A DNA stretch of 64,000 nt, taken from positions 1,101,001 to 1,165,000 of the forward strand of contig NC_007643.1 of NCBI RefSeq assembly GCF_000013085.1, given 5' to 3'. Of the stretch, positions 21,551 through 34,928 are shown piece after piece. Numbering within the stretch: the first letter of the stretch is position 1; every line of letters begins with the position of its first letter. The stretch is from Rhodospirillum rubrum ATCC 11170. GTDB taxonomy: Bacteria > Pseudomonadota > Alphaproteobacteria > Rhodospirillales > Rhodospirillaceae. The position numbers and the translations under genes were made by a program. The notes beneath the pieces are model-generated. The model ran no database searches. It was not told where the DNA came from and saw nothing but the letters and a program-made list of their open reading frames with translations.

Positions 21551-22429
21551 TCAGAGCCAGCCGGTAAGGGAATCGGTCCACGAGGACGACGGCGGCGGCT
21601 CGGCGCCTTCGGTGGCGGACGGCACCTTTTCCCCGGTGATCAGGCGATAGGCGTCACCATACCAGTCGCTGCCCGGAAAGTTGTGTCCAAGCACGGCGGC
21701 CACTCGCTTGGCCTCGTCGGGAAGGCCAAGAAGGGTGTTGATTTCGACCATGCGATAAAGCGCCTCGGGAACATGGGTGGTCTGGTCGTATTGCTCGACG
21801 ACCACCCGGAAGCGGTTGAGCGCCGCCAGAAAATCCTGTCGTTTCAGATAGAACCGTCCGACGCTCATCTCCTTGCCGGCGATATGGTCGCGGGCCAGAT
21901 CGATCTTCAGACGGGCGTCGCGGGCATAGGGGGAATCGGGGAAGCGCGTCACCACGTCGCGCAGATTGGACATGGCCTGACGGGTGATCTGCTGGTCGCG
22001 GCGCACATCGGAGATCTGTTCGTAGTAGCACAGGCCGCGCAGGTAATAGGCATAGGCGATGTCGCGGTTGCCCGGATGAAGTTCGATGAAGCGGTTGATG
22101 GCGACCACGGCGTCGTCATAGGCCTCGTTCTCGTAAAGGGCATAGGCCGACATGATCTGCGCCTTGGTCGCCCAGCTCGAATAGGGATGCTGGCGCTCGA
22201 CCTCGTCGAAGGCCTTGGCGGCCAGGGCGTAGCTCGAGGTGTTGAGCAGATCGACGGCTTCGTTATAAAGCTCTTCGACCGGGCGTTCGACGTATTCGGG
22301 CTCGTCTTTTTTGCTCGAGCAGGCCGAAAGCGCCAGGGCGCCACCGATAAGAAAGGCGGCGGCCAGGGCGCGGAACGAGGACGACCGGGCCGGAGCGCGC
22401 CGGAAGGGGATGGGCCGTTCGGCTGTCAT
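21551..22429 (-). CDS. bamD: Outer-membrane assembly lipoprotein BamD
   Basis: 292 residues. A signal sequence ends in the lipobox LSAC (Cys about residue 36), so the protein is a lipoprotein. The rest is TPR-like helical repeats such as YSSWATKAQIMSAYALYENEAYDDAV, matching BamD/ComL. It is an essential part of the BAM complex that inserts beta-barrel proteins. It is followed closely by recN and ligA. Confidence 0.95.
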   Translation of the reverse strand: MTAERPIPFRRAPARSSSFRALAAAFLIGGALALSACSSKKDEPEYVERPVEELYNEAVDLLNTSSYALAAKAFDEVERQHPYSSWATKAQIMSAYALYENEAYDDAVVAINRFIELHPGNRDIAYAYYLRGLCYYEQISDVRRDQQITRQAMSNLRDVVTRFPDSPYARDARLKIDLARDHIAGKEMSVGRFYLKRQDFLAALNRFRVVVEQYDQTTHVPEALYRMVEINTLLGLPDEAKRVAAVLGHNFPGSDWYGDAYRLITGEKVPSATEGAEPPPSSSWTDSLTGWL

Positions 22430-22776
22430 GGGCTCCCGTCCTGGGCGAGGAAGAAGGATGGCGCCATCGCGGACACCCGGCTAGAGGGTGCCGCCAACGG
22501 CGCGGCGGCCGGCACTATATCACGCGGAGGACCCGGTCGGGCAAGGGGGCGCGATTTGACAAAGTCCCGGGTAGGGCTCATGGTGGTCCGATGATCGATC
22601 TTTCGTCCCCTCGCCGAGGTCTGCGCCATCGCGCGGAACCCCTGCTCGCAGGCTTGATGCCCCGGGCCCGGTAGGCGCGCGATCGCGTTCTCCCCGGTTC
22701 GGGGCTTGTCTTTTCCCGTGCTCATTGATCCGTAACCGCCAAGGCGCCCACCGTCGCGCCCTTTGGGAGGATAGCC
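22430..22776. other. 347-base divergent region between bamD and rnk
   Basis: This must hold promoters for bamD (minus) and rnk (plus). A plus-strand TTGACA at about 22556 is the best -35 candidate, but no clear -10 follows. GGGAGGATAGCC gives rnk a strong ribosome site. No gene or RNA is recognisable in it. Confidence 0.45.
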
Positions 22777-23187
22777 ATGTCGACATCATCCAGCCAATCC
22801 GTCGTTCCGCCGCCGGTCGTCATCGACCATGCCGATCACGAGCGCCTTCAGGGTCTGGCCTTGCGCGCCCTGGCCGGCGCCCCCGACCTTGCCGGCCGTC
22901 TGCTGGCCGAGATCGACCGGGCGCGCGTGCTGCCCAGCGAGAGCGTGCCGGCCGATGTGGTGACTTTGGGAGCGGAAGTGACCTTCCGCGATGAAAGCAC
23001 CGGCCGGGTGCGCAAGGTGACTTTGGTCTATCCCGGCGAGGCCGATATCGATCAGGGGAAGATTTCGATCATGACGCCGATCGGCGTCGCCCTGATCGGG
23101 CTGGCGGTCGGCGCGTCCATCGATTGGCTTACCCGCGATGGCGACGAACGCCATCTCAGCGTTCTGGCCGTCCGCAAGCCGGAGTAA
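22777..23187 (+). CDS. rnk: Regulator of nucleoside diphosphate kinase, Rnk (GreA/GreB C-terminal-like)
   Basis: 136 residues. The C-terminal half has the GreA/GreB-like FKBP fold pattern of Rnk: VVTLGAEVTFRDESTGRVRKVTLVYP and ISIMTPIGVALIGL. Rnk proteins bind RNA polymerase near the secondary channel but lack the cleavage-stimulating coiled-coil tip. A GGGAGG ribosome site precedes the ATG. It sits on the opposite strand within an otherwise conserved ftsZ-lpxC-bamD-recN-ligA order. Confidence 0.88.
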   Translation: MSTSSSQSVVPPPVVIDHADHERLQGLALRALAGAPDLAGRLLAEIDRARVLPSESVPADVVTLGAEVTFRDESTGRVRKVTLVYPGEADIDQGKISIMTPIGVALIGLAVGASIDWLTRDGDERHLSVLAVRKPE

Positions 23188-23204
23188 GGGGTGATCGTGC
23201 TGAA

Positions 23205-23275
23205 CGGCGGCCGGTCCGGCTTTGGCGCCCCCGGCCGGGGCCGGCCAACCGGCCGGTCGGAGCGGCGAGAGACCG
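23205..23275. terminator. GC-rich inverted repeats between convergent rnk and lpxC
   Basis: Overlapping GGCCGG/CCGGCC repeats (for example CCGGCCGGGGCCGGCC) could fold as a bidirectional stem-loop between the two converging genes. There is no T-run, so a terminator role is only suggested. Confidence 0.35.
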
Positions 23276-23294
23276 GGCGGGCGGCCCGGCGGGC

Positions 23295-24338
23295 TCAGGC
23301 GGTGGCGGCGATGCGGTCGGTATCGCGCCAGCCGTCGAAACGGCCCTGGCCCGGGGCGGCGAGATCGGTCTCGTCAACGGTTTCCAGGCTGTAATTGGCC
23401 GGATCGGCCAGCAGGGCGCGGACCAGCTTGTTGTTATGGGCGTGGCTGGAGCGCACGCCGTGATAGCGGCCGATGATCGGCGCCCCGGCCATATAAAGAT
23501 CGCCGATGGCGTCCAGCGCCTTGTGACGCACGAATTCCTCTTCGTAGCGCAGGCCCTCGTCGTTGAGGATCAGATCGTCGTCGACGACCACGGCGTTTTC
23601 CAGCGAGCCGCCCAGGCCAAGGCCGGCGGCGCGCATCATATCGACATCGGAGCGCAGGCCGAAGGTGCGGGCGCGGGCGATATGGGCGCGGAACAGGTCG
23701 GGGGTGAGATCGACGTGGCAGCCCTGGCGACCGATGGCGCGGGCGGCGAAATCGATTTCGAAATCAACCGACAGGCCGCGCTCGGCCGGCATCAGGCTGG
23801 CGAGAACCGGGCCTTCGACCACGGTCACCGCCTTGCGGACGCGGATCGCCTTGCGCGGAAGCGCCTGGTCGACCACCCCGGCGCAATCGATGAGGAAAAC
23901 GAAGGGGGCGGCGCTGCCGTCCATGATCGGCACTTCCGGGCCGTTGACATCGACGATCACATTGTCGATGCCCTGGGCGGCGAAGGCGGCCATCAGGTGC
24001 TCGACCGTGGAAACCGTGGCGCCGGCCTCGTTGGCGATGGTCGTGCACAGCCGGCCGTCGATCACCGCCTGGGCGCTGACGCGGATGGCGGCGTTGTCAT
24101 CAAGGATGTCGGTGCGGTTGAAAACGATGCCCGTATCGACGGGGGCCGGACGCAGGGTCAAGGTGGCCTCGCGGCCGCGATGGACGCCGACGCCGGTGCA
24201 ACTGATGGCGGTTTTCAAGGTGTGCTGGCGGGCGATGCCGCTGGCGATCACGCCAAGGCCGGCTTTGGCGCGGCTGGAACTGCGGGACGAAGAGCGGTCC
24301 TCAAAGGAGGTGTCGATATCGTAATTGAGACCGTCCAT
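23295..24338 (-). CDS. lpxC: UDP-3-O-acyl-N-acetylglucosamine deacetylase LpxC
   Basis: 347 residues. The catalytic core starts near residue 38 (HTLKTAISCTGVGVH). It has STVEHLMAAFAAQGIDN (zinc His), PIMDGSAAPFVF, FVRHKALDAIGDLYMAG and HAHNNKL. It performs the first committed step of lipid A synthesis. The ATG at 24338 has GAAGAGG upstream and gives a Ser/Arg-rich N-terminal extension of about 35 residues absent from the E. coli enzyme. An internal GTG start near the core remains possible. Confidence 0.95.
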   Translation of the reverse strand: MDGLNYDIDTSFEDRSSSRSSSRAKAGLGVIASGIARQHTLKTAISCTGVGVHRGREATLTLRPAPVDTGIVFNRTDILDDNAAIRVSAQAVIDGRLCTTIANEAGATVSTVEHLMAAFAAQGIDNVIVDVNGPEVPIMDGSAAPFVFLIDCAGVVDQALPRKAIRVRKAVTVVEGPVLASLMPAERGLSVDFEIDFAARAIGRQGCHVDLTPDLFRAHIARARTFGLRSDVDMMRAAGLGLGGSLENAVVVDDDLILNDEGLRYEEEFVRHKALDAIGDLYMAGAPIIGRYHGVRSSHAHNNKLVRALLADPANYSLETVDETDLAAPGQGRFDGWRDTDRIAATA

Positions 24339-24449
24339 GGTCGTGCGCCTCTTCGTCTCTGGAACGTCGACCCGGTGCCGACGCGGTGGGGGCTCCTGCC
24401 CACGGAAGGTTCCCGATCTCGCCGGGATCTCGTTCTCTCTTCCCGCCAA

Positions 24450-24478
24450 GTTGTAAGCAATCGCGCCAAGTGGCTCAA
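24450..24478 (-). promoter_or_regulatory. Candidate lpxC promoter
   Basis: On the minus strand TTGAGC, a 17-base spacer and TACAAC, in the most AT-rich part of the ftsZ-lpxC spacer. This implies a leader of roughly 105 bases before the lpxC ATG. Confidence 0.5.
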
Positions 24479-24539
24479 ATCAATGATTGTTGCAATATGT
24501 TGCGAAGCGGCAGAGACCGCCGCTCTATCCCTGGGACGC

Positions 24540-24633
24540 GGCGGAACGCCGTTATCCTCTCAGGCGGCGGAACGCCGTTATCCTCTCAGACGGCGGAACG
24601 CCGTTATCCTCTCAAGCGGCGGAACGCCGCTAT
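24540..24633. repeat. 26-base tandem repeat, about 3.6 copies, with internal mini-hairpins
   Basis: Copies begin at 24540, 24566, 24592 and 24618, exactly 26 bases apart. Each has a GGCG-GAA-CGCC hairpin core followed by GTTATCCTCTCA and a variable purine pair. The last copy changes GTTATCC to GCTATGC. There are no spacers, so this is not a CRISPR array. It lies between the lpxC promoter and the region downstream of ftsZ. Confidence 0.85.
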
Positions 24634-24742
24634 GCGCCAAGGCGCCCATGCGCGCGCGGCGCCGCCCCTGGTCCAGGGGCGCGCGCCGGTACAAGAGCGT
24701 GCGTATTTTTTTGGTGAGCGGTTTGGCCGCGCGCCCCCTCTC

Positions 24743-24804
24743 GGGGCCCGCCGTAGTGGCGGGCCCCCCTGGGAGCTTGAGAAGCGATCCGGTCCGAAGA
24801 CCGG
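24743..24804 (-). terminator. Two stem-loops downstream of ftsZ
   Basis: The first (nearest ftsZ) is CCGGTC-CGAA-GACCGG (24789-24804). The second is a perfect 10-base stem GGGGCCCGCC/GGCGGGCCCC (24743-24767) with a five-base loop. No T-run follows either. They probably end or protect the ftsZ transcript. Confidence 0.5.
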
Positions 24805-24843
24805 TGATCCGGGCCGCCTTAAGCGGTCGGGATCCCCCGACGA

Positions 24844-26841
24844 TTAGTTGGCTTGACGGCGCAGAAACGCCGGGATTTCCAACTGGTCATCGGGCTGAGA
24901 GGCGACCGGACGGTCGTCGGCCTGGGCGGAGAGCGTCTTGGCCGACAGCAAGGGATTGCCATCGCGGTGCTCATGCCCCGCCGAACGGCCACCCAGGCCG
25001 GTGATGCGGGCAAGCAGACTGGGCTTCTCGACGCGCGGAGCACGCGGCTCCTCGCGGGGATGGTCCTCGGTCGCCCGGCGCATCTGCGCCTGATAGGCGG
25101 CGCGGGCCCCTTCCGGCAGGGCGGGACGGAACTCCCGGGCCGGGCGGGGATCATAGGCCACGTCATCGACATAAACCTCGCCCGGGTCGAGGTCGTCGTC
25201 GCGATAGGCGGCGATGGGCTCTTCCTCACGGCTCATCAGCGGGCGACGGGCCGGCTCATGCTCCGGTTCGGGGGCCTCGAGACGACCGGCGCGGGACACA
25301 TCGCGGTCGCTTGAGCGGGTTTCATAGGACGGCACCTGGGCGGCGGCCATGGCGGCGGTGCCGCGGGCGTTCACTTCCATCGCCGGCGAGGGGATGAAGG
25401 TGTCGCGGCTGAGACGCGGCGCCAAGGCTCCCCGGGGGGCGATGACCGGGGGACGGGGCTCGGGGCGCGGCTCGGGACGGAGTTCGGGGCGGGCCAGCGC
25501 CGCGCTACCGGCGATGGCGGCCTTGGCGTCCTTCTTGGCGTTGGCTTCGAGAACCAGGGACTCGAGCAGGCGGACCGCCTTCTCGGCCTTGGCCGATTTG
25601 CCGACCATCGCCGGAGCGCCGTCGTGACCCTCGGCGGCATAGGCCGCCGCCGGCTGACCGGCGAGCGGCGGACGCCCCGCCAGGGCGGCCTTGGCGGCGG
25701 TCAGGCCGGCGCGCTCGGCGCCAACCGCGGCGGCGATGCGTTCGGCATGGCTGCGCTCGGCCGGGCGGGCGATCTTCACCTCGGGAACGATGCGGGCTTC
25801 GGGCCGGGGATCGGCCACGGCGCGCACCGCCTGACCCGGGTCATTGCCATTCAGCCGGGCCACGTCCTCGGCGTTGATGCCGGTGGCGACGACGGAAACC
25901 CGGATGTGGCCATCCAGGCTCGGATCCAGGCTGGAGCCGAAGATGATATGGGCGTCGCTTTCCACTTCGTCGCGGATGCGGTTGGCCGCCTCGTCGACCT
26001 CGTACAAGGTCACATCGGTGCCGCCGGTGATGTTGATCAGCACGCCGCGCGCGCCGCGCATCGAGGTGTCCTCGAGCAGCGGATTGGCGATGGCGGCCTC
26101 GGCGGCCTCCAGCGCCCGACGCTCGCCCTCGGCCTCGCCGGTGCCCATCATCGCCCGGCCCATGTTCTGCATGACCGTGCGGACGTCGGCGAAGTCCAGG
26201 TTGATCAGACCGGGATTGATCATCAGGTCGGTGACGCTGCGCACGCCCGAATACAGCACGTCGTCGGCCAATTTGAAGGCATCTGCGAAGGTGGTTTTTT
26301 CATTCGCCACCCGGAATAGATTCTGATTCGGAATGATAATCAGCGTATCGACGAATTGGGCCAGCTCGTCGATGCCCGCTTCGGCCAAGCGCATGCGGTG
26401 GGCGCCTTCGAACTGGAAGGGCTTGGTGACGACGCCGACGGTGAGGATTCCCAGCTCGCGGGCGACGCTGGCGACCACCGGAGCGGCGCCGGTGCCCGTG
26501 CCGCCGCCCATGCCGGCGGTGATGAACACCATATTGGCGCCCTGGAGTTCACCGGCGATCGCCTCGACCGCCTCTTCGGCGGCCACGCGGCCCACCTCGG
26601 GACGGGCGCCGGCGCCCAGGCCGCGGGTGGCCTCGGTGCCAAGCTGGATGCGGCGGCTGGTGCGCGAGTGGCACAACGCCTGGGCGTCCGTATTGGCGAC
26701 GACGAAATCAACGCCCGCCAGTTCGGCGTCGATCATGTTGTTGACGGCGTTGCCGCCGGCTCCGCCGACACCGACGACGGTGATGCGGGGCTTGAGGTGA
26801 GGGGTTTCCGGTCCCTCGGGTAGGGTGATCTTGATAGCCAT
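24844..26841 (-). CDS. ftsZ: Cell-division GTPase FtsZ
   Basis: 665 residues. The GTPase domain has [14 protein letters not shown] near residue 25, the tubulin signature GGGTGTG near 113 and the [22 protein letters not shown] region. A long Ala/Arg/Pro/Glu-rich linker (about 330-640) leads to the conserved C-terminal peptide [12 protein letters not shown] that binds FtsA and other partners. The linker is much longer than in E. coli, as in many alphaproteobacteria. The start ATG at 26841 gives the usual domain N-terminus. Confidence 0.97.
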   Translation of the reverse strand: MAIKITLPEGPETPHLKPRITVVGVGGAGGNAVNNMIDAELAGVDFVVANTDAQALCHSRTSRRIQLGTEATRGLGAGARPEVGRVAAEEAVEAIAGELQGANMVFITAGMGGGTGTGAAPVVASVARELGILTVGVVTKPFQFEGAHRMRLAEAGIDELAQFVDTLIIIPNQNLFRVANEKTTFADAFKLADDVLYSGVRSVTDLMINPGLINLDFADVRTVMQNMGRAMMGTGEAEGERRALEAAEAAIANPLLEDTSMRGARGVLINITGGTDVTLYEVDEAANRIRDEVESDAHIIFGSSLDPSLDGHIRVSVVATGINAEDVARLNGNDPGQAVRAVADPRPEARIVPEVKIARPAERSHAERIAAAVGAERAGLTAAKAALAGRPPLAGQPAAAYAAEGHDGAPAMVGKSAKAEKAVRLLESLVLEANAKKDAKAAIAGSAALARPELRPEPRPEPRPPVIAPRGALAPRLSRDTFIPSPAMEVNARGTAAMAAAQVPSYETRSSDRDVSRAGRLEAPEPEHEPARRPLMSREEEPIAAYRDDDLDPGEVYVDDVAYDPRPAREFRPALPEGARAAYQAQMRRATEDHPREEPRAPRVEKPSLLARITGLGGRSAGHEHRDGNPLLSAKTLSAQADDRPVASQPDDQLEIPAFLRRQAN

Positions 26842-26985
26842 GTGGTCTGCCTCCGGATCGCTGGGGGACTCACTCCGGCGCGAAAAGCCGGGGAGGAGCC
26901 CATGCTCCCTAGTCACGAAATCGATACCGTCTCACCGCTCCCGAGGATCGACGGCACCGCTCTTACGGCGCCCTGGACGCCACCG

Positions 26986-30188
<3,203 letters not shown>

Positions 30189-30192
<4 letters not shown>

Positions 30193-31148
30193 CCGTTTTC
30201 TCCCGCGGAAAGGCCGTCAAGACCGATCCCGATTCGCTTGATTTCCCACCGCAGGGCGACCCCCGAGGTGTCCATGACCCGGCGCCGCACGGTCTCGCCC
30301 AGGGCTTCCAGATCCGCCGCCGTCGCCTCGCCGGTGTTGATCAGGAAATTGCAGTGCTTTTCGCTGACCTGGGCGCCGCCCAGCCGCAGGCCCCGGCAAC
30401 CGGCGGCGTCGATCAACTCCCAGGCCCGCCGTCCCCCCGACAAGTCGGGGTCGGGATTGGCGAAGGTCGATCCGCCGGTGCGCGCCCGCAGCGGCTGGCT
30501 GGCCTCGCGGGCTTGGCGCAGGGCCTCCATGCGGGCGGCGATGGCGCCCCGCTCATCGGGCCGGCCGGCCAGGACGCAGCCGGTGAAGATCCAGTCCTCG
30601 GGAAGGGCGCAGGCGCGATAGGAAAATCCCATCTGGGCCGGGGTCAGGGTGTGGCTCTGGCCAAGGCCATCGACGGCGGTGGCCAAAACGACGATATCGG
30701 CCATCTCGCGCAAGTGGGCGCCGGCGTTCATGCGCAGGGCCCCGCCCAGGGTTCCCGGAATCCCCGAGAGGAATTCCAGCCCGGCCAGACCGGCGGCCTC
30801 GGCGACCTTGGCGACCGTGGCGTCGAGGGCCGAGGCGCCGCAGACCAGGGTTTCGCCGACGACCTCGACCCCGGTGAAGGCCCGGCCCAGGCGGATGACC
30901 ACGCCCGGCACCCCGCCGTCGCGCACCAACAGGTTCGAGGCGACGCCGATCACTCGCACCGCGACATCGCGGGGGCGGCCGGCCAGGAAATCGGCCAGAT
31001 CCTGGGCGTCGGCCGGCTTGAACATCGCCTCGGCCGGACCGCCGACGCGAAACCAGGTGACGGGGGCGAGGGCGACATCGGCGCTCAGCCGTCCGCGCAC
31101 GGCGGGCAGTCGGTCGATCAGCGGGGTTGGCGCGCGCAGGGCGATCAT
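30189..31148 (-). CDS. murB: UDP-N-acetylenolpyruvoylglucosamine reductase MurB
   Basis: 319 residues. FAD-binding pattern: [15 protein letters not shown], then [11 protein letters not shown] in variant form ([12 protein letters not shown]), [15 protein letters not shown] and [10 protein letters not shown] (the family Ser that donates a proton). It follows murC with an ATGA overlap and precedes ddl in the same way. Confidence 0.96.
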
Positions 31149-32590
31149 GGCGCCCCCCCGGCCAGGGTGGTCTGACGGCGCCTGCCCTGAACCGCCTCAA
31201 GCTGCTTGGGCAGGGCGTTGGCCCAGGTGGAAATGCTGCCCGCCCCCAGGCAGACCACCAGATCGCCGGGCTTGGCGATGCGGGCGATCAATTCGGGCAG
31301 GGCCTGTTCGTTGGTCAGCACATGGACGCTCTTGTGGCCGTGGACCTTCAGGCCCTCGGCCAGGGCCTCCTTGCTCGCCCCGGGGATTGGTTGCTCGCCG
31401 GCGGCATAGACATCGGCGACCACCACCTGATCGGCATCGTTGAAGCAGGTGCAGAAATCCTCGAACAGGCTGTTGAGGCGGCTGTAGCGGTGGGGCTGGA
31501 CGACGGCGATGACCTCGCGCTCGGTGGCGTCGCGCGCCGCCTTGAGAACGGCGGCGATCTCGACGGGGTGGTGGCCGTAATCATCGATCACCGTCACCCC
31601 GCCGGCATCGCCGGTGCGGGTGAAGCGGCGCTTGACCCCTTCGAAGTGATACAGGCCATCGCGGATCACCGCGTCGTCGATGCCCATCTCGGCGGCGATG
31701 CCGATGGCGCCCAGCGCGTTCAGAACGTTGTGGCGGCCATACATCGGCAGGCGGATGCCTTCGATGGTCCGGCTGCCGCCGCCGGCGCGGTCAGTCAAGA
31801 TCACGTCGAAGCGGGCGCCGCGCGGCCCCAGGGTCACATTGGCGCCGCGAATATCGGCCTGGGGCGACAGGCCATAGGTGATGATCTTGCGGTCCTGAAG
31901 CTGGGGGATCATCGCCTGCACCTCGGGATGGTCGATGCACATGCAGGCGAAGCCATAGAAGGGCAGATTGTGGATGAAGGCGCGGAAGGCCTCGCGCACC
32001 TTGTCGAAGGTGCCGTAGAAATCCAGGTGCTCGGGGTCGATGTTGGTCACCAGCGAGATCGTCGCCGGCAGCTTGGTGAAGGTGCCGTCGCTCTCGTCGG
32101 CCTCGACCACCATCCATTCGCCGGTGCCGAGATAGGCGTTGGTGCCGCGCGCGTTGAGGATGCCGCCGTTGATCACCGTCGGATCGAGGCCGGCGGCGTC
32201 GAGCAACTGGGCGACCAGCGAGGTGGTGGTGGTCTTGCCGTGGGTGCCGGCCACGGCGATCGACCATTTCAGGCGCATCAACTCGCCCAGCATCTCGGCT
32301 CGGCGGACCACCGGCAGGAAGCGGGCGCGGGCGTCCATGACCTCGGGATTGCTGGCTTTGACCGCCGAGGAGATGACCACCACCTGGGCATCGCCCAGAT
32401 TGGCGGCCTTATGGCCGATGGCGATGGGAATGCCCAGGTCACGCAGGCGCTTGACGTTGGCGTTGTCGGACAGGTCGCTGCCCTGAACCCGGTAGCCCAG
32501 GTTATGCAGGACCTCGGCGATGCCGCTCATGCCGATGCCGCCGATGCCCACGAAGTGCAAGGGGCCGATATCGAGGGGCAGGGCTCTCAT
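31145..32590 (-). CDS. murC: UDP-N-acetylmuramate-L-alanine ligase MurC
   Basis: 481 residues. Starts [26 protein letters not shown] (a Rossmann-like motif). The ATP site is [14 protein letters not shown], followed by [11 protein letters not shown] and [10 protein letters not shown]. It adds L-Ala to UDP-MurNAc. The ATG at 32590 overlaps the murG stop (ATGA). Confidence 0.97.
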   Translation of the reverse strand: MRALPLDIGPLHFVGIGGIGMSGIAEVLHNLGYRVQGSDLSDNANVKRLRDLGIPIAIGHKAANLGDAQVVVISSAVKASNPEVMDARARFLPVVRRAEMLGELMRLKWSIAVAGTHGKTTTTSLVAQLLDAAGLDPTVINGGILNARGTNAYLGTGEWMVVEADESDGTFTKLPATISLVTNIDPEHLDFYGTFDKVREAFRAFIHNLPFYGFACMCIDHPEVQAMIPQLQDRKIITYGLSPQADIRGANVTLGPRGARFDVILTDRAGGGSRTIEGIRLPMYGRHNVLNALGAIGIAAEMGIDDAVIRDGLYHFEGVKRRFTRTGDAGGVTVIDDYGHHPVEIAAVLKAARDATEREVIAVVQPHRYSRLNSLFEDFCTCFNDADQVVVADVYAAGEQPIPGASKEALAEGLKVHGHKSVHVLTNEQALPELIARIAKPGDLVVCLGAGSISTWANALPKQLEAVQGRRRQTTLAGGAP

Positions 32591-33750
32591 GCGGAAATCT
32601 CCTTGGGGGGCATCTCGGGCACCCGATGGTCTGCGGTCGCGCTCACCAGATCGGCCAGCCGCACCGCGGCATCGGGCACGCCCGCGCCCCGGGCGCACTG
32701 CGCGGCGCGGACCAGCACGTCGGGATCGTCCATCAATTCGCCCAGGCGTTCGGCCAGGGCTTGCGGGGTCAGGGCCGCTTGGGGCATCAGCCAGCCGCCG
32801 CCAACCTCGTCCAGGCCGCGGGCATTGGCGGTCTGGTGGTCGTCGATGGCATGGGGAAAGGGCACCAGGATCGCCGGGCGTCCCAGGGCGGCCAGTTCGC
32901 CGACCGTCGAGGCGCCCGAGCGGCAAATCACCAGATGGGCGTCGCGCAGGCGTTCGGGCAGATCGGAGAAGAAGGCCGAGAGCAGGGCGTCGATGCCTTG
33001 CGCCTCATAGGTCGCGCGCACCGCCTCGATGTCCTCGGGCCGGCATTGCTGGGTCACGCGCAACCGGGCGCGGTGGGCGGGCGACAACAGGGCCAGGGCC
33101 TGGGGAACCAGGGTGGCGAAGACCCGGGCGCCCTGGCTGCCGCCGGTGATCAGCAGGCGGAAGTCCAGGCCCGGGCGCGGCGCGTCATAGCCTTCGCCGC
33201 GCAAGGCCAGAACCGAGGGCCGCACCGGCATGCCGACGACCACCGGCCGGGCGCCGCGCGGCCGCTCGGCCCGGGCGAAGGACACCGCATAGCGGCTGAC
33301 GCGGGCGGCGAGCAGGCGGTTGGCCCGGCCGGGCACGGCGTTTTGCTCGTGGACGACGGTGGGCAGTTTCAGGCGGATCGCCGCCAGCATGGTCGGCACC
33401 GAGGCATAGCCGCCAAAGCCGACGACGACATCGGGGCGCAGCCGGCGCAGCAGGCCATAGGCTTGAAGGCTGCCCATCGCCAGTTCGATCATGCCGCGCA
33501 GGCGGCCGATCACGCCCCGCCCGGCGACGCCACCGGCCAGGATGCGCTTGGTGTCGAGCAGACCCAGGGTGCCGCCATAGACATGGCCGCGCTTGTCGGT
33601 GATCAGCGTCAGCTTATGGCCGCGGCGGATCAATTCCCCGGCCAGGGCCTCGGCCGGGAAGACATGGCCGCCGGTTCCGCCGGCCGCCAGGGCGATATGG
33701 AGCGGCGCATTGACCAGCAGGGCGCCGTCGCGGGGCATCGAGGCGTTCAT
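32587..33750 (-). CDS. murG: MurG, UDP-GlcNAc:lipid I N-acetylglucosaminyltransferase
   Basis: 387 residues. GT-B enzyme with [15 protein letters not shown] near residue 22, [38 protein letters not shown] and [24 protein letters not shown]. It makes lipid II from lipid I on the inner face of the membrane. Its start overlaps the ftsW stop by one base. Confidence 0.97.
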   Translation of the reverse strand: MNASMPRDGALLVNAPLHIALAAGGTGGHVFPAEALAGELIRRGHKLTLITDKRGHVYGGTLGLLDTKRILAGGVAGRGVIGRLRGMIELAMGSLQAYGLLRRLRPDVVVGFGGYASVPTMLAAIRLKLPTVVHEQNAVPGRANRLLAARVSRYAVSFARAERPRGARPVVVGMPVRPSVLALRGEGYDAPRPGLDFRLLITGGSQGARVFATLVPQALALLSPAHRARLRVTQQCRPEDIEAVRATYEAQGIDALLSAFFSDLPERLRDAHLVICRSGASTVGELAALGRPAILVPFPHAIDDHQTANARGLDEVGGGWLMPQAALTPQALAERLGELMDDPDVLVRAAQCARGAGVPDAAVRLADLVSATADHRVPEMPPKEISA

Positions 33751-34928
33751 CACGTGCGCTCCCCATGGGCTCGCCGCCGGGTCAGGGCCAGAACCATGCC
33801 CATCGCCACGGCGGTCGACAGCAGCGACGACCCGCCATAGCTGATGAACGGCAAGGTCATGCCCTTGGTCGGGATCAGGCTGAGACTGGAGGCCATGTTG
33901 ATCAAGGCTTGCAAGCCAAGCTGGGTCAGCAGGCCGCCGGCGGCGATCAGCACGAACAGGTTCTGTTCGCGGCGCAGGCGGATGGCCGAGCGGATGATGA
34001 GAAAGGCGAAGAGGGCGACGATGGTCAGGCACAAAAACAGCCCGAACTCCTCGCCGGCCACGGCGAAGATGAAGTCGGTATGGGCGTCGGGGAGGAATTC
34101 CTTCACCCGGCCTTCGCCGGGCCCGCGCCCGAACAACCCGCCCTCCATGAAGGCCTTCATCGACTGGCGGATCTGATACTGGTCGCCGCTGGCCGGATCA
34201 AGGAAGCGATCGACGCGGCTTTGCACATGGGGCAGGGCGAAATAGGCGATGACGGCGCCGATCATGCCGACGGCGGCCAACAGCACCACCCAGACCAGCG
34301 ACAGCCCGGCCAGGAAGAACTGGGTTCCCCAGACGCAGGCGACGACCATGGTCATGCCGAAATCGGGCTGGGCAACGAGCAGGGCGCCGACCACCGCCAT
34401 CAGAAGCATGGCGATCAGATTGCCGGGGAAACGGTCCTGGGTGCGGGCCGAGGCGAACATCCAGGCGGTGACCACGGCGAAGGTCGGCTTGACGAATTCC
34501 GAGGGCTGCAGGGCGAAGGGACCGATGGCGATCCAGCGCGAGGCGCCCTTGATGTCGCTGCTGACAAACAGCGTGCCGAGCAAAAGCACCATGAACAGGG
34601 CGAACAGCAAAACGGCGATGCGCCGCACCCACAGCACCGGCAGCAGGGAAACGGCGATCACCAGCACGCCGGCCACCGGCACGAACAGGAACTGGCGCTG
34701 GACGAAGTGATAGGTCTGCGCGCCGATCCGACCGGCGGCCGGCGGACCGGCGGCCAGGATCAGGAACACCCCGGCGGCGATCAGCAGCGCGACGGCGCCC
34801 AGCATCGGGCGGTCGACCGTCCACCACCAGCGCCCAAGAACGCTGGTGTCCATCCGCGTGAACGAGGGGGCGACATGGCTTGCCCCCTGGGGCGGTTCGG
34901 CCGGGGCGGTGACGACGCGCATGGTCAT
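33750..34928 (-). CDS. ftsW: FtsW, SEDS-family septal peptidoglycan glycosyltransferase
   Basis: 392 residues with about ten hydrophobic segments. SEDS motifs are present: SRWIAIGPFALQPSEFVK, AQPDFGMTMV, the large extracytoplasmic loop GDQYQIRQSMKAFMEGGLFGRGPGEG and GMTLPFISYGGSSLL near the C-terminus. It works with FtsI. The start ATG at 34928 overlaps the murD stop (ATGA). Confidence 0.96.
   Translation of the reverse strand: MTMRVVTAPAEPPQGASHVAPSFTRMDTSVLGRWWWTVDRPMLGAVALLIAAGVFLILAAGPPAAGRIGAQTYHFVQRQFLFVPVAGVLVIAVSLLPVLWVRRIAVLLFALFMVLLLGTLFVSSDIKGASRWIAIGPFALQPSEFVKPTFAVVTAWMFASARTQDRFPGNLIAMLLMAVVGALLVAQPDFGMTMVVACVWGTQFFLAGLSLVWVVLLAAVGMIGAVIAYFALPHVQSRVDRFLDPASGDQYQIRQSMKAFMEGGLFGRGPGEGRVKEFLPDAHTDFIFAVAGEEFGLFLCLTIVALFAFLIIRSAIRLRREQNLFVLIAAGGLLTQLGLQALINMASSLSLIPTKGMTLPFISYGGSSLLSTAVAMGMVLALTRRRAHGERT

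Noticed and set aside
24540-24633. Possible CRISPR array
   Set aside because: Units are contiguous with a 26-base period and no spacers; there are no cas genes.
23124-25004. 626-codon plus-strand frame across rnk, lpxC and the tandem repeat
   Set aside because: It is a shadow of lpxC and runs through repeats and hairpins; no domain.
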